From: Streptomyces sp. NRRL F-6131
Lineage (GTDB): Bacteria > Actinomycetota > Actinomycetes > Streptomycetales > Streptomycetaceae
DNA: 64,000 bases
Direction: 5' to 3'
NCBI GenBank assembly: GCA_000719695.1
Contig: JOHN01000050.1
Span: 22,541 to 86,540 of the forward strand
The notes beneath the pieces were generated by a model. The model made no database searches. It worked only from the letters and a program-made list of their open reading frames with translations, and was not told where the DNA came from. Positions 8,651 through 16,573 of this stretch are shown here, piece by piece; the stretch's first letter is position 1, and each line of letters opens with the position of its first letter. A program made the position numbers and the translations under genes.

Positions 8651-9726
8651 CGGGTTTCCGATCGGGGGGCGGGGGTCGGGGTGCGGTCGGCGAGGGACCG
8701 GCCGGCGGCGGGGGCGCGGTTGGCGAGCCACTTGGCGTGGGCGTCCCGGTAGGCGGTGAACCGGGCGCGGGTGATGTCCCGTTGGAGGGCGCGGTCCGGG
8801 TCGGTGAAGTCCGGGGCGATCACGCCGTCCGGCTCCAGCTCCGAGAACCAGTACCGCTCGCCGTCGTACAGGAAGTCCACGCAGAAGAACGGGATCGCCA
8901 GCTTCTCGGCGAAGTACGCGGTGGCCTCGGCGAGTTCGGGCGGAACCGGCGGGAACTCCATCGACCCGCCGCGACTGGCGTTGGCGACCGGCGAGCCGGG
9001 CTCGGGCACCCGGCGCATGACCGCGTACGGCTCGCCGTTCACCACGTACACCCGGTAGTCGACGGTGCCGTCACCGAGGTAGGGCTGGGCGATCAGGGTG
9101 GTGTCACCGCCCTGGGCGAGGCTGGCCAGGCCGCGGATGTCCTCCGGGCCGCGCGCCAGGTTGATCCCGCCGCCGCCGCACCACCCGGACGGCTTGACGA
9201 TCGCCGGGTAGGTGAGGCGGCCGAGCGCCACCTCGTACTGGTGCTTGGCGACGTCCCGGCCGGTGCCGATCCGGACCGACGGGATCGGCGGCACCGGCGA
9301 GTCGGCCAGGTGCAGGACGGTGGCCAGCTTGTCGTTGCCGATCAGCGAGACGTACGGCGGGAACGGCAGGTAGAAGCCGGCCTGCTCCAGCACCGCGTAG
9401 AGGGAGTACTGGTTGAAGATGTCCATCGACTGGTACGGCAGCGAGTAGAGCGCGGTGATGAACAGGGTGTCCTGCGGGGTCACCGGCTCCTCGTCGACGT
9501 AGACCACGGGGCGGGCCGGGTCGGTGGCGTCCACGGTGACCGCGTCCGGCGCGTGCCGGCACCAGGTGAGGCCCAGCTCCTCGGCGATCTCGGCGTAGAG
9601 GTCCCAGAAGAAGTACCGCCAGGTCGCGGTGGTCCGGGTCGACTCGCGGTCGGGGAAGATCCAGCACATCCGGCGCAGCGGGCCGGGGTCGTGGGCGCCG
9701 GGGTCGTGCGGGCCGGTGGTGGTCAC
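8647..9726 (-). CDS. ATP-grasp carboxylate-amine ligase
   Basis: The 359-residue product shows an ATP-grasp layout: a pre-ATP-grasp N-terminal half, the glycine-rich nucleotide loop WCGGGGINLARG near residue 190, a Lys before it (IVKPSG), and a C-terminal metal region FSELEPDGVIAPDF. Family members make acyl-phosphates and form amide bonds, like RimK or D-Ala-D-Ala ligase. The GTG at 9726 overlaps the kamA-like stop as GTGA. Direct coupling to the aminomutase suggests that the beta-amino acid, or its conjugate, is a substrate; that is inference. Confidence 0.82.
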   Translation of the reverse strand: MTTTGPHDPGAHDPGPLRRMCWIFPDRESTRTTATWRYFFWDLYAEIAEELGLTWCRHAPDAVTVDATDPARPVVYVDEEPVTPQDTLFITALYSLPYQSMDIFNQYSLYAVLEQAGFYLPFPPYVSLIGNDKLATVLHLADSPVPPIPSVRIGTGRDVAKHQYEVALGRLTYPAIVKPSGWCGGGGINLARGPEDIRGLASLAQGGDTTLIAQPYLGDGTVDYRVYVVNGEPYAVMRRVPEPGSPVANASRGGSMEFPPVPPELAEATAYFAEKLAIPFFCVDFLYDGERYWFSELEPDGVIAPDFTDPDRALQRDITRARFTAYRDAHAKWLANRAPAAGRSLADRTPTPAPRSETR

Positions 9727-11240
9727 CGTGCTGCTCCTTCCTGGGAGGCGGGGACGGGCGAGAGGGGTGCGGCCGCGGCAGCGGGGGCAGGCACGGCCGC
9801 GGGGCGCGCGGTCCGCTCCGTCCACCAGCGGCGGCCGGACTCGGGGAGGGTGTCCACCGGGTCGTAGTAGGGGTGGCGCCGGTCGAGCGGGTCGTCGCCG
9901 TCCGGGTCGGCGCCGCCCGCGCGGACCTCCAGCGCGGTGCGGTAGTTCTTGGTCCAGTACGAGATGCCGCGCTCGCGGTCGTACGCCACCGCCTGGTGCA
10001 CCCAGCGCTTGCCGAGCCGCGGCACGTCGCAGACCAGGCGCGGGGTGGCGTAGCCGGGCAGGTAGCCCATGATCGCCTCCTGGAGCCGCTGCGCCTGGTG
10101 GACGCTGGTCCGCCAGTGCTCCGCGTTGGGGATCATGTCGCAGAGGTAGAAGTAGTAGGGGAGGATGTTCGCCTCGCCCTGGAGGGCGAAGCAGAGGTCC
10201 AGCAGGTCTCCCGGGGTGTCGTTGACCCCGCGCATCAGCACGCCCTGGTTGCGGACGTCGCGCACACCCGCGTCGAGCAGCGCCCGGGCCGCCTCGGCGA
10301 CCAGCGGCGTCACCGACCGCACGTGGTTGGCGTGGGTGTGCACGGCCACGTTGACGGCGCGGCGGGCGGCGACCGTGGCCACCCGGTGCACGCCCTCCAG
10401 GACCTGCGGTTGCAGCCAGTGCTGCGGCAGGCCGACCACCGCCTTGCTGGCGAGCCGGATGTCGCGGACCGACTCCAGCTCCAGCAGTCGCAGCAGGAAG
10501 GACTCCAGCTGCGGCCACGGCACGTTGGCGAGGTCGCCGCCGGAGACCACCACGTCGCGCACCGTCGGGGTGCGCTTGAGGTAGTCCAGCATCTGCTCCT
10601 GCCGGTGGGCGGGCCGCAGCACCAGCCGGGCCTTGGTGAACTGGGGCGTGGAGGTGCCGACCAGGTCCATCCGGGTGCAGTGCCCGCAGTACTGCGGGCA
10701 GGTGGAGACCAGCTCGGCCAGCACCTTGGTGGGGTAGCGGTGGGTGAGGCCCTCGACCACCCACATCTCGGCCTCGTGCAGCGAGTCGCGTTCGGCCCTG
10801 GGGTGGCTGGGCCAGCGCGGGTGCCGGTCGCTGCGCACCGGCAGCATGTAGCGGCGGACCGGGTCGGCCAGGAACGCGGCGGTGAAGGCCTCCGGTGTGG
10901 TGGGGACGTGCGCGGCCATGGTGTTGAGCAGCTGCGGCGGCAGCAGCACCGGCATGGTCGCGAACTCCGCCCGGTCGGCGGCGAGGTCCTCGTAGAACGC
11001 GTCGGTGAGCAACGCGCCGACCACGGAACGCAGTTGGCGGGCGTTCTTGACGCAGTGCGCGCGCTGCCACTGGGCGTCGCGCCACTGGGCTCCGGTGACG
11101 TCGCGCCAGCCGGGCAGTCGGCGCCAGTCCGGCTCGACCAGGCGGGTGCGGACGTACTGGTAGGGCTGGGCGAGCGGTCCGGGCGGTCCGGGCGGCGCCG
11201 GGGGCGCGGGCGGGACGGGGGTGGCGAGGTGGCCGTCCAT
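9723..11240 (-). CDS. KamA-family radical SAM 2,3-aminomutase (probable lysine 2,3-aminomutase)
   Basis: The 505-residue product is a PLP/radical-SAM aminomutase that moves an alpha-amino group to the beta carbon. The [4Fe-4S]/SAM cysteines are C181, C185 and C188 (CPQYCGHC). The two aspartates that bind the lysine epsilon-amine in clostridial lysine 2,3-aminomutase (Asp293, Asp330) correspond to D368 (YYFYLCDM) and D405 (CDVPRLGK). The PLP lysine corresponds to K411, but the usual glycine-rich DAPGGGGK is shortened by one residue to DVPRLGK. The N-terminus is Pro-rich. It lies 6 nt behind the acyl-AMP ligase and overlaps the ATP-grasp gene. The retained aspartates favour lysine over glutamate; arginine is not excluded. 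Confidence 0.88.
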   Translation of the reverse strand: MDGHLATPVPPAPPAPPGPPGPLAQPYQYVRTRLVEPDWRRLPGWRDVTGAQWRDAQWQRAHCVKNARQLRSVVGALLTDAFYEDLAADRAEFATMPVLLPPQLLNTMAAHVPTTPEAFTAAFLADPVRRYMLPVRSDRHPRWPSHPRAERDSLHEAEMWVVEGLTHRYPTKVLAELVSTCPQYCGHCTRMDLVGTSTPQFTKARLVLRPAHRQEQMLDYLKRTPTVRDVVVSGGDLANVPWPQLESFLLRLLELESVRDIRLASKAVVGLPQHWLQPQVLEGVHRVATVAARRAVNVAVHTHANHVRSVTPLVAEAARALLDAGVRDVRNQGVLMRGVNDTPGDLLDLCFALQGEANILPYYFYLCDMIPNAEHWRTSVHQAQRLQEAIMGYLPGYATPRLVCDVPRLGKRWVHQAVAYDRERGISYWTKNYRTALEVRAGGADPDGDDPLDRRHPYYDPVDTLPESGRRWWTERTARPAAVPAPAAAAAPLSPVPASQEGAAR

Positions 11241-11246
11241 GGCGGG

Positions 11247-13004
11247 CTACTGGCCGGTGAGGAGGGTGGCGAGGCGGGTGCGCAGTTCGCGCTTGAGCAC
11301 CTTGCCGGTCGGCCCGAGCGGGAACTCCTCCGCGGTGCGGGCGATCCGGACGGCGGCGAGCGCGGCCAGTCCGGCCCCGGCCAGCGCCTTGTTGGCCGCC
11401 TCCAGCACCTCCTCGGCGCCGACGGACTCCGCCGGCTGCTGCAACTGGACGACGGCGACCGGCCGTTGTCCCTGCCCGGTGCCGCCCGGCACCCCGATCA
11501 CCGAACAGTCCCGGACCAGCTCGGCGCAGTCCGCCAGCAGCACCTCCTCGAGCGGCAGGCTGTAGACCGGGCCGGCCGCGGTGTCGATGACGTCCACCGT
11601 GCGGTCCAGGTGGTAGAACCGGCCCTCGGCGTCCCGCCGGGCGACGTCCCCGGTCAGCCAGTAGCCGGCCAGTTCGAAGCTCTCGGTCAGCCGCGCGTTG
11701 TTCCAGTAGCCGGGCGTCCGCGACGGCGAGTCGATCGCGAGCAACCCCACGGTGCCGTCCGGCACTTCGGCGCCGTCCTGGTCGAGGACCGCCGCGCGGC
11801 GCACCACCTCCAGCGGTTTGCCGACGCAGCGGTCGTTGCGGACGCTCTCCGGCGAGGTCACCTGGCCGAACAGCGCCATGCCCATCTCGGAGGAGCCCAG
11901 GCCGTCGACGAACTGCGAACCGGGCAGCGCGGGTTGCTCGGCCTTCTCCTGCGGCAGCAGCCAGGGCCGGATCAGCCCGGCCGGCCGCTCGCCCAGCTGG
12001 ACCAGCCGGCGGATGTGCCCGTAGTGCGCGCTGTCGCCGGTGTTGAACCAGGAGTGCACCTTCGCCGCGCCCTTCACCGGCAGTTCACCGGTGGCGAGTT
12101 CGACGAAGGTGCGGGGGAAGGAGGCGACCATGGTGGGCCGGAAGGCCTCCATCACCGGCTCGACCACCGCGCGCCGCCAGTCGGCCATCACCACGGTCGG
12201 CAGGCCGAGCAGGGTCGCGGTGAGGAAGTAGCTCAGGCCGCCGGCGTGGGTGTGCGGCATCAGCGACATCAGCCGGTCCTCCGGCTCCGCCGGGAAGCGC
12301 ACCATGCGCGGCTGCTTGCCGTCCCAGAACTGGCGGTGCGCCAGCACGGTGGACTTCGGGGTGCCGGTGGTGCCCGAGGAGTGGATCAGCGCGACCACGT
12401 CGTCCGGCGCGTGCCGGTACGGGTACTCGGCGGGCAGGCCGTCGGCCGCGTCGGCGTCGAAGGCCTGGATCTCGGCGGTGAGCGCGAGGAACCGGGGGCG
12501 GCGCTGCGGGTCCTGGCGGAAGGCGACGGCGAGCCGGGTGGTGTCGTCGGCGACCACGCCGACCACGCCGACGTGGTTGAGGTAGCGGACCATCACGTCG
12601 TGCCGCATGGCGTCGTTGACCAGGGCCGGGACGGCGCCGAGCGCGGTGAGCGCGAAGAAGTGCAGCAGCGGCTCCAGGCCCTCGGCGATCACCACGGCGA
12701 CCGGCTCGCCCGGGCGCACGCCGTTCGCGTGGTACCAGGCGGCGTACCGGTCGCGCAGCGCGGCGAGGTCCAGCAGGCTGTGGCCGCGCAGCACCACGGC
12801 GCCCCGGTGGTCGAGGTGGTGGCTGTAGGCGAAGGGGACCGCGCGGTGGGGGTTCACGGCGATGGCGTGGTCGAGGAAGTTGCCGGCCCCGAGCTCCGGC
12901 TCGGTCATCAGCCGCTCGCGGGCGGCGAGCGGTGCGATCGAGGTGGGTGCGGCGGGCGCGGTGGTGGCTGCGGCGGGTGCGGTGGAGGACGTCTCGTCGC
13001 TCAT
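11247..13004 (-). CDS. Class I adenylate-forming ligase (acyl-CoA/acyl-AMP synthetase type)
   Basis: The 585-residue product has an Ala/Thr-rich N-terminal tail, the P-loop ALIHSSGTTGTPKST near residue 210, a GLGSSEMG motif, the YWLTGD motif near residue 475 and the C-terminal catalytic lysine region GPTGKVLKRELR. This is the FadD-like branch, different from the two PaaK-like ligases of the operon. AGGAG lies 7 nt before the ATG. It is the third of four adenylating enzymes in cluster 1. It may load a fatty or aryl acid, or work directly as an amide synthetase; the sequence does not decide. Confidence 0.85.
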   Translation of the reverse strand: MSDETSSTAPAAATTAPAAPTSIAPLAARERLMTEPELGAGNFLDHAIAVNPHRAVPFAYSHHLDHRGAVVLRGHSLLDLAALRDRYAAWYHANGVRPGEPVAVVIAEGLEPLLHFFALTALGAVPALVNDAMRHDVMVRYLNHVGVVGVVADDTTRLAVAFRQDPQRRPRFLALTAEIQAFDADAADGLPAEYPYRHAPDDVVALIHSSGTTGTPKSTVLAHRQFWDGKQPRMVRFPAEPEDRLMSLMPHTHAGGLSYFLTATLLGLPTVVMADWRRAVVEPVMEAFRPTMVASFPRTFVELATGELPVKGAAKVHSWFNTGDSAHYGHIRRLVQLGERPAGLIRPWLLPQEKAEQPALPGSQFVDGLGSSEMGMALFGQVTSPESVRNDRCVGKPLEVVRRAAVLDQDGAEVPDGTVGLLAIDSPSRTPGYWNNARLTESFELAGYWLTGDVARRDAEGRFYHLDRTVDVIDTAAGPVYSLPLEEVLLADCAELVRDCSVIGVPGGTGQGQRPVAVVQLQQPAESVGAEEVLEAANKALAGAGLAALAAVRIARTAEEFPLGPTGKVLKRELRTRLATLLTGQ

Positions 13005-13103
13005 GGCGGTCTCCTGAGGGGTGGTCCGCGGTTCTTGTGGAACGGGAGCACGGGCTGAGGGGTGGGGCGGGGGAGAGCGGGCGCCGGCGGGCCGGGCCGG
13101 ACG

Positions 13104-13163
13104 GGGCCTTGCGGGGCGGGGTTGGGCCTTTCCGGGCGGGGATGGGCCTTGCGGGGCGGGGTT
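13104..13163 (-). repeat. Three 20-bp tandem repeats in the operon's longest inner gap
   Basis: Units 13104-13123, 13124-13143 and 13144-13163 each begin GGGCCTT on the plus strand; units 1 and 3 are identical and unit 2 differs at a few bases. They lie in the 166-nt gap between the amine oxidase stop and the acyl-AMP ligase start. They could shape the mRNA or be a relic of slippage. Confidence 0.8.
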
Positions 13164-13170
13164 GGGCGGC

Positions 13171-14565
13171 TCAGTCCTCGGAGTCGAGGATCTCCGCGAC
13201 GACCCGGTGCCCGGAGCGGATCGCGCCCTCCAGCAGGCCGAAGAACTCCGTGCTCGTCTCGGTGCCGGCCCAGTGCACCCGGCCGTGCGGCTCGGTCAGC
13301 GTCGGGCCGAGCCGCAGCCAGTCGCCGGGGCCGAACAGCGCCGCGTAACAGCCCTTGCTGTAGGGCTCGTTGACCCAGTCGGTGAGGTGGAAGCCGATCG
13401 GCTCGGGCAGCATCGGGAACAGTGCGGCGGCCTGCGCGACGGCGGTCGCGCGCTGCTCCTCCGGTGCCAGGGCCGCGTAGCGGTGCGCCTCGGCGCCGGT
13501 GACGAAGCCGGTCAGCACACCGACGGCGGAGCCGTCCGGCGCGTCGGCCGGGGAGTCGTCCACGGTGGAGAGCAGCGGACCCCGCGCGTTGACGGACCAC
13601 CCGGAGAGCCCGTGCTCGCGCCAGACCGGCGAGGGGTAGACCAGGTTGACCTTGACCGCGCAGCCGCGCCCGGTCCGTCCGCCCGCGCGGGGGGCCGGCC
13701 GCACCGGCCCGAGGTCGAGGCCCTCGGCGAGCAGCGGAGGCAGCGCCACCACCGCGACATCGGCCCGGTAGGCCGCTCCCGCACGGGTGTGCACGGTGAC
13801 GCCGGCGCCGTCCTGGATCACCGACCGAACGGCCTCGCCGAGCCGGACGGCCCCGGGCCGCCGGGCCGTCAGCCGGGCCGCGAGCCGCTCGCACAGCTGG
13901 TGCGCGCCACCGGCGATCCGGTCCTGCTGGGCGCCGCCCTCGAAGGCGTTGAGATAGCGCAGTCCGCCGCCCGAGCGCAGGTAGAAGGCCATGTGCAGGA
14001 CCGAGACGTCGGCCGGGTCGGCGGCCATCATCTCGCCCAGGAAGAGCGGGAAGAACAGCCGGGCGTCCGGGTGGGACAGCTCCCGCTCGGCCCACTCGGC
14101 GGCGGTGAGGGTGTCCAGCCGTTCCGCGTCCGGGGTGAGCCAGGGCGCCTCCGGCTCTACGGCGGCGGTGAGTTCGGCGAGGTGGTCGAAGAGTTCGCCG
14201 AGGGCCACCGCGTTCAGCGGCGGGAACCGGCCGTCCCGGGTGGCGTGTTCGCCGCCCGTGCCGCCGCTCCTGTCGTCACCCAGGGCGAAGCGGCTGGCGC
14301 CGAGCATGGTGGTGGGCGCGGTCGCGAGGTCCAGGGTCTTGATGAGGGTGAGGAGTTCGGTGTGCCGGGCGCCGAGGTAGGCCGCGCCGGCGTCGATCCG
14401 GGCACCGGGCGCGACCTCGATCCCGTGCGTCCGCCCGCCGACCCGCTGGCGGGCCTCCAGCACGGTGACGTCCACCCCGCGGGCCGCCAACCGCTCGGCG
14501 GCGGTCAGCCCGGCCAGTCCGGCGCCGACGACGACCGCCGAACGCACCCGCTCGCGGCCGCTCAT
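13171..14565 (-). CDS. FAD-dependent amine oxidase, MAO-like
   Basis: The 464-residue product starts with the dinucleotide-binding motif VVVGAGLAGLTAAERL and the following GGRTHG typical of flavin amine oxidases. Near the C-terminus it has HWAGTETSTEFFGLLEGA, the FAD-closing motif. C406 sits in EPYSKGCY, the position at which monoamine oxidases carry the 8alpha-S-cysteinyl FAD link, so covalent flavin is plausible. The expected reaction is amine to imine/aldehyde plus peroxide. The ATG overlaps the carrier protein stop as ATGA, suggesting that it acts on the carrier-bound or free (beta-)lysine, for instance on the distal amine followed by ring closure; this last step is inference. Confidence 0.85.
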   Translation of the reverse strand: MSGRERVRSAVVVGAGLAGLTAAERLAARGVDVTVLEARQRVGGRTHGIEVAPGARIDAGAAYLGARHTELLTLIKTLDLATAPTTMLGASRFALGDDRSGGTGGEHATRDGRFPPLNAVALGELFDHLAELTAAVEPEAPWLTPDAERLDTLTAAEWAERELSHPDARLFFPLFLGEMMAADPADVSVLHMAFYLRSGGGLRYLNAFEGGAQQDRIAGGAHQLCERLAARLTARRPGAVRLGEAVRSVIQDGAGVTVHTRAGAAYRADVAVVALPPLLAEGLDLGPVRPAPRAGGRTGRGCAVKVNLVYPSPVWREHGLSGWSVNARGPLLSTVDDSPADAPDGSAVGVLTGFVTGAEAHRYAALAPEEQRATAVAQAAALFPMLPEPIGFHLTDWVNEPYSKGCYAALFGPGDWLRLGPTLTEPHGRVHWAGTETSTEFFGLLEGAIRSGHRVVAEILDSED

Positions 14566-14804
14566 CCGGCGGCCGTGATCAGCGTGACCAGCGCGGTCGG
14601 GGTCGGCGCGAGCACGAAGTCCTCGAAGGACAGCTCGACACCGTACGTCCGGGCGACCGCGCTCAGCACGCGGGTCGCGATGAGCGAGTCGCCGCCCAGG
14701 AGGAAGAAGTCGGAGTCCGCCGCGACGTCGTCCGTCTCCAGGACGCGGCGGAAGATCGCCACCAGGCCCTCGGTGTCGACAGGGGTGGTGTCTACGCTGC
14801 TCAA
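14562..14804 (-). CDS. Free-standing peptidyl carrier protein (TTG start)
   Basis: The 80-residue product is a complete carrier protein. It has acidic helix 1, then FFLLGGDSLIATRVL with the phosphopantetheine serine in GGDS, and closes with a typical helix 4. A TTG at 14804 is the best start: AGAGGAG ends 8 nt upstream, and no ATG or GTG sits at a suitable distance. It lies 173 nt behind the A domain and overlaps the amine oxidase start (ATGA). It should carry the amino acid adenylated by the neighbouring A domain. No condensation or thioesterase domain is present in the cluster, so release must involve one of the ligases or a trans enzyme. Confidence 0.85.
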   Translation of the reverse strand: MSSVDTTPVDTEGLVAIFRRVLETDDVAADSDFFLLGGDSLIATRVLSAVARTYGVELSFEDFVLAPTPTALVTLITAAG

Positions 14805-14977
14805 CGAGTTCTCCTCTGAGCCGTCGGGTGCGGTGCGCCGGTGGGGCACCGGATGAGGGGCCGTACGGGTGCGGGGTGGTGCGGTGGGCCCGTGCGAGTG
14901 CGGGCGGGTACGGCGGGGCGCGGTGGACGGGCGCGGCGCGGCACCGCGGTGGCGGGGCCGGCGACGCGCGGCCTCGG

Positions 14978-16573
14978 CTAGTGGTGCGCGGGTGCGGGTG
15001 CGGGCGCGGGTGCGGCGGCCGGGGAGGCCGCCGGAGCGGTGGAGGCCGGAGCCGCGGGTGCGGGTGCGGCGCTCCGGGTGGAGTGGAGGCGGTGCGAGCC
15101 GGCCCGGTCGACCTTGCCGCTCGCCGTGAGGACCAGCTCCGGCACGACGGTGATCCGGCTGGGCACCAGATGGCCGGGCACCCGGTCCCGCAGGTACGTC
15201 CGCAGGTCGGCGCCCAGGGTGCCGGCCGCCGCGCCGGCCCGCGGCACGACGTACGCGACCAGGGCGGACCGCCCGGCGAGGGTGGTGCCCGTCACCGCGA
15301 CCGCGTGCACGCCCGGATGCCCGGCGAGGTGTGCCTCGACCTCGGCCGGATCGACCCGGATCCCGCGGACCTTGAACTCGCCGTCCAGGCGCCCCTGGTG
15401 GGTCAGCACACCGTCCGGAGCCCGGCTCACCCGGTCGCCGGTGCGGTACCAGCGCCCGCCCTCGGCGTCCGTCGTGAAGCGGGCCGCGGTGGCCTCCGGC
15501 AGGCCGCGGTAGCCGAGTGCCACCGCCGGACCGCCGATCACCAACTCGCCCTGCTCGCTGATCCGTTCGTGCACATGGGGCAGGGCGCGCCCGATCGGCA
15601 CCCGGTCGCCCGCCGTCCACGGCCGGGCCCGGTCGGCGGCCAGCGGCCCGTGCAGGTCGACGGCGTGGGTGATCAGGGTGGTCTCGGTGGAGCCGTAGGT
15701 GTTGAGCAGCCGGATCCGCCCGGTGTCCAGGGCGGCCCAGTCGGCGAGCCGGGTCGGGTTGGCCGGCTCCCCGCCGATGATCACCAGCCGGACGTGCCCG
15801 GGCAGCGTGCCGCCCTCCTCGGCGAGGTGCAGGACCAGTTCGTGCCAGAAGGCGGTGGGCAGGTCCAGGACGGTGATCCGCTCGCGCTCGATCATCCGCA
15901 GGAAGCGCGGGAACGACCCGGAGTGCGCGTCGCGGTCGAGGACGAGCGCCGCGCCGGTGGTCAGGGTCGGCAGGATCTCCTCGAAGCAGGTGTCCCAGTT
16001 CAGCGAGGCGAACTGCAGCACCCGGTCCTCGGCGCCGAGGCCGAACAGGGTGCGCAGCGAGTCCACCGCCGCCGAGATCGCCCGACGCGGTGTGACCACG
16101 GGTTTCGGCTGCCCGGTCGAACCCGAGGTGAAGAGCAGATAGGCCGGCTGCTCCGGGTCCGCAGGCTGCGGACCGGTGTGCGGCGGAGCGGCCGCCCGGG
16201 GTAACTCGACGATCTGCGTGCCGGGTTGCGCGACGGACCCGCCGACGGCCGTCCGGCAGCCGGCCGCGGCCAGCATGGCCTGCTGCCGCTGCGGCGGGAA
16301 CGCCGGGTCGACCGGGCAGTACGCCCCGCCGGCGGCGAGCACGCCCAGCAGGGCGACGACGGTCTCCGGCAGGTGGTTCGCCGGAACGGCCACCGTGCCC
16401 GGTGCGGTACCGAGGCGGTCGACCAAGGTACGTACCAAATCATCGAGTTGGCGATAACTCAGGGCGTCGCCGTGGTGGACGATCGCCGGTCGCGCGGGAT
16501 ATCGGCGCACGGTTTCCGTGAACGCGTCAATCAAGTCGGAACTGGCCCCGTGGATGTTGCGGTTATTTGTCAT
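14978..16573 (-). CDS. Free-standing NRPS adenylation domain, lysine/beta-lysine-type pocket
   Basis: The 531-residue product is a single A domain. It has A3 LLFTSGSTGQPK (146-157), A5 NTYGSTETT (291-299), A7 WYRTGD and A10 TASGKVDR, followed by a low-complexity Ala/Pro tail. Aligning by eye to GrsA, the pocket residues are D194, T195, E198, D237, I265, G267, T292, L300, I301 and the A10 Lys: D-T-E-D-I-G-T-L-I-K. An acidic 239 position followed by D at 278 and G-T later is the pattern known for lysine and beta-lysine activating domains. The start ATG at 16573 was preferred to an upstream in-frame start because it begins at the usual A-domain distance. It is the first gene of cluster 1. Confidence 0.87.
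   Translation of the reverse strand: MTNNRNIHGASSDLIDAFTETVRRYPARPAIVHHGDALSYRQLDDLVRTLVDRLGTAPGTVAVPANHLPETVVALLGVLAAGGAYCPVDPAFPPQRQQAMLAAAGCRTAVGGSVAQPGTQIVELPRAAAPPHTGPQPADPEQPAYLLFTSGSTGQPKPVVTPRRAISAAVDSLRTLFGLGAEDRVLQFASLNWDTCFEEILPTLTTGAALVLDRDAHSGSFPRFLRMIERERITVLDLPTAFWHELVLHLAEEGGTLPGHVRLVIIGGEPANPTRLADWAALDTGRIRLLNTYGSTETTLITHAVDLHGPLAADRARPWTAGDRVPIGRALPHVHERISEQGELVIGGPAVALGYRGLPEATAARFTTDAEGGRWYRTGDRVSRAPDGVLTHQGRLDGEFKVRGIRVDPAEVEAHLAGHPGVHAVAVTGTTLAGRSALVAYVVPRAGAAAGTLGADLRTYLRDRVPGHLVPSRITVVPELVLTASGKVDRAGSHRLHSTRSAAPAPAAPASTAPAASPAAAPAPAPAPAHH

Noticed and set aside
9873..13058. More than 1000-residue plus-strand frame opposite KamA and the ligase
   Set aside because: The minus strand carries clear enzymes with motifs; the plus-strand reading is low-complexity and is explained by GC bias.
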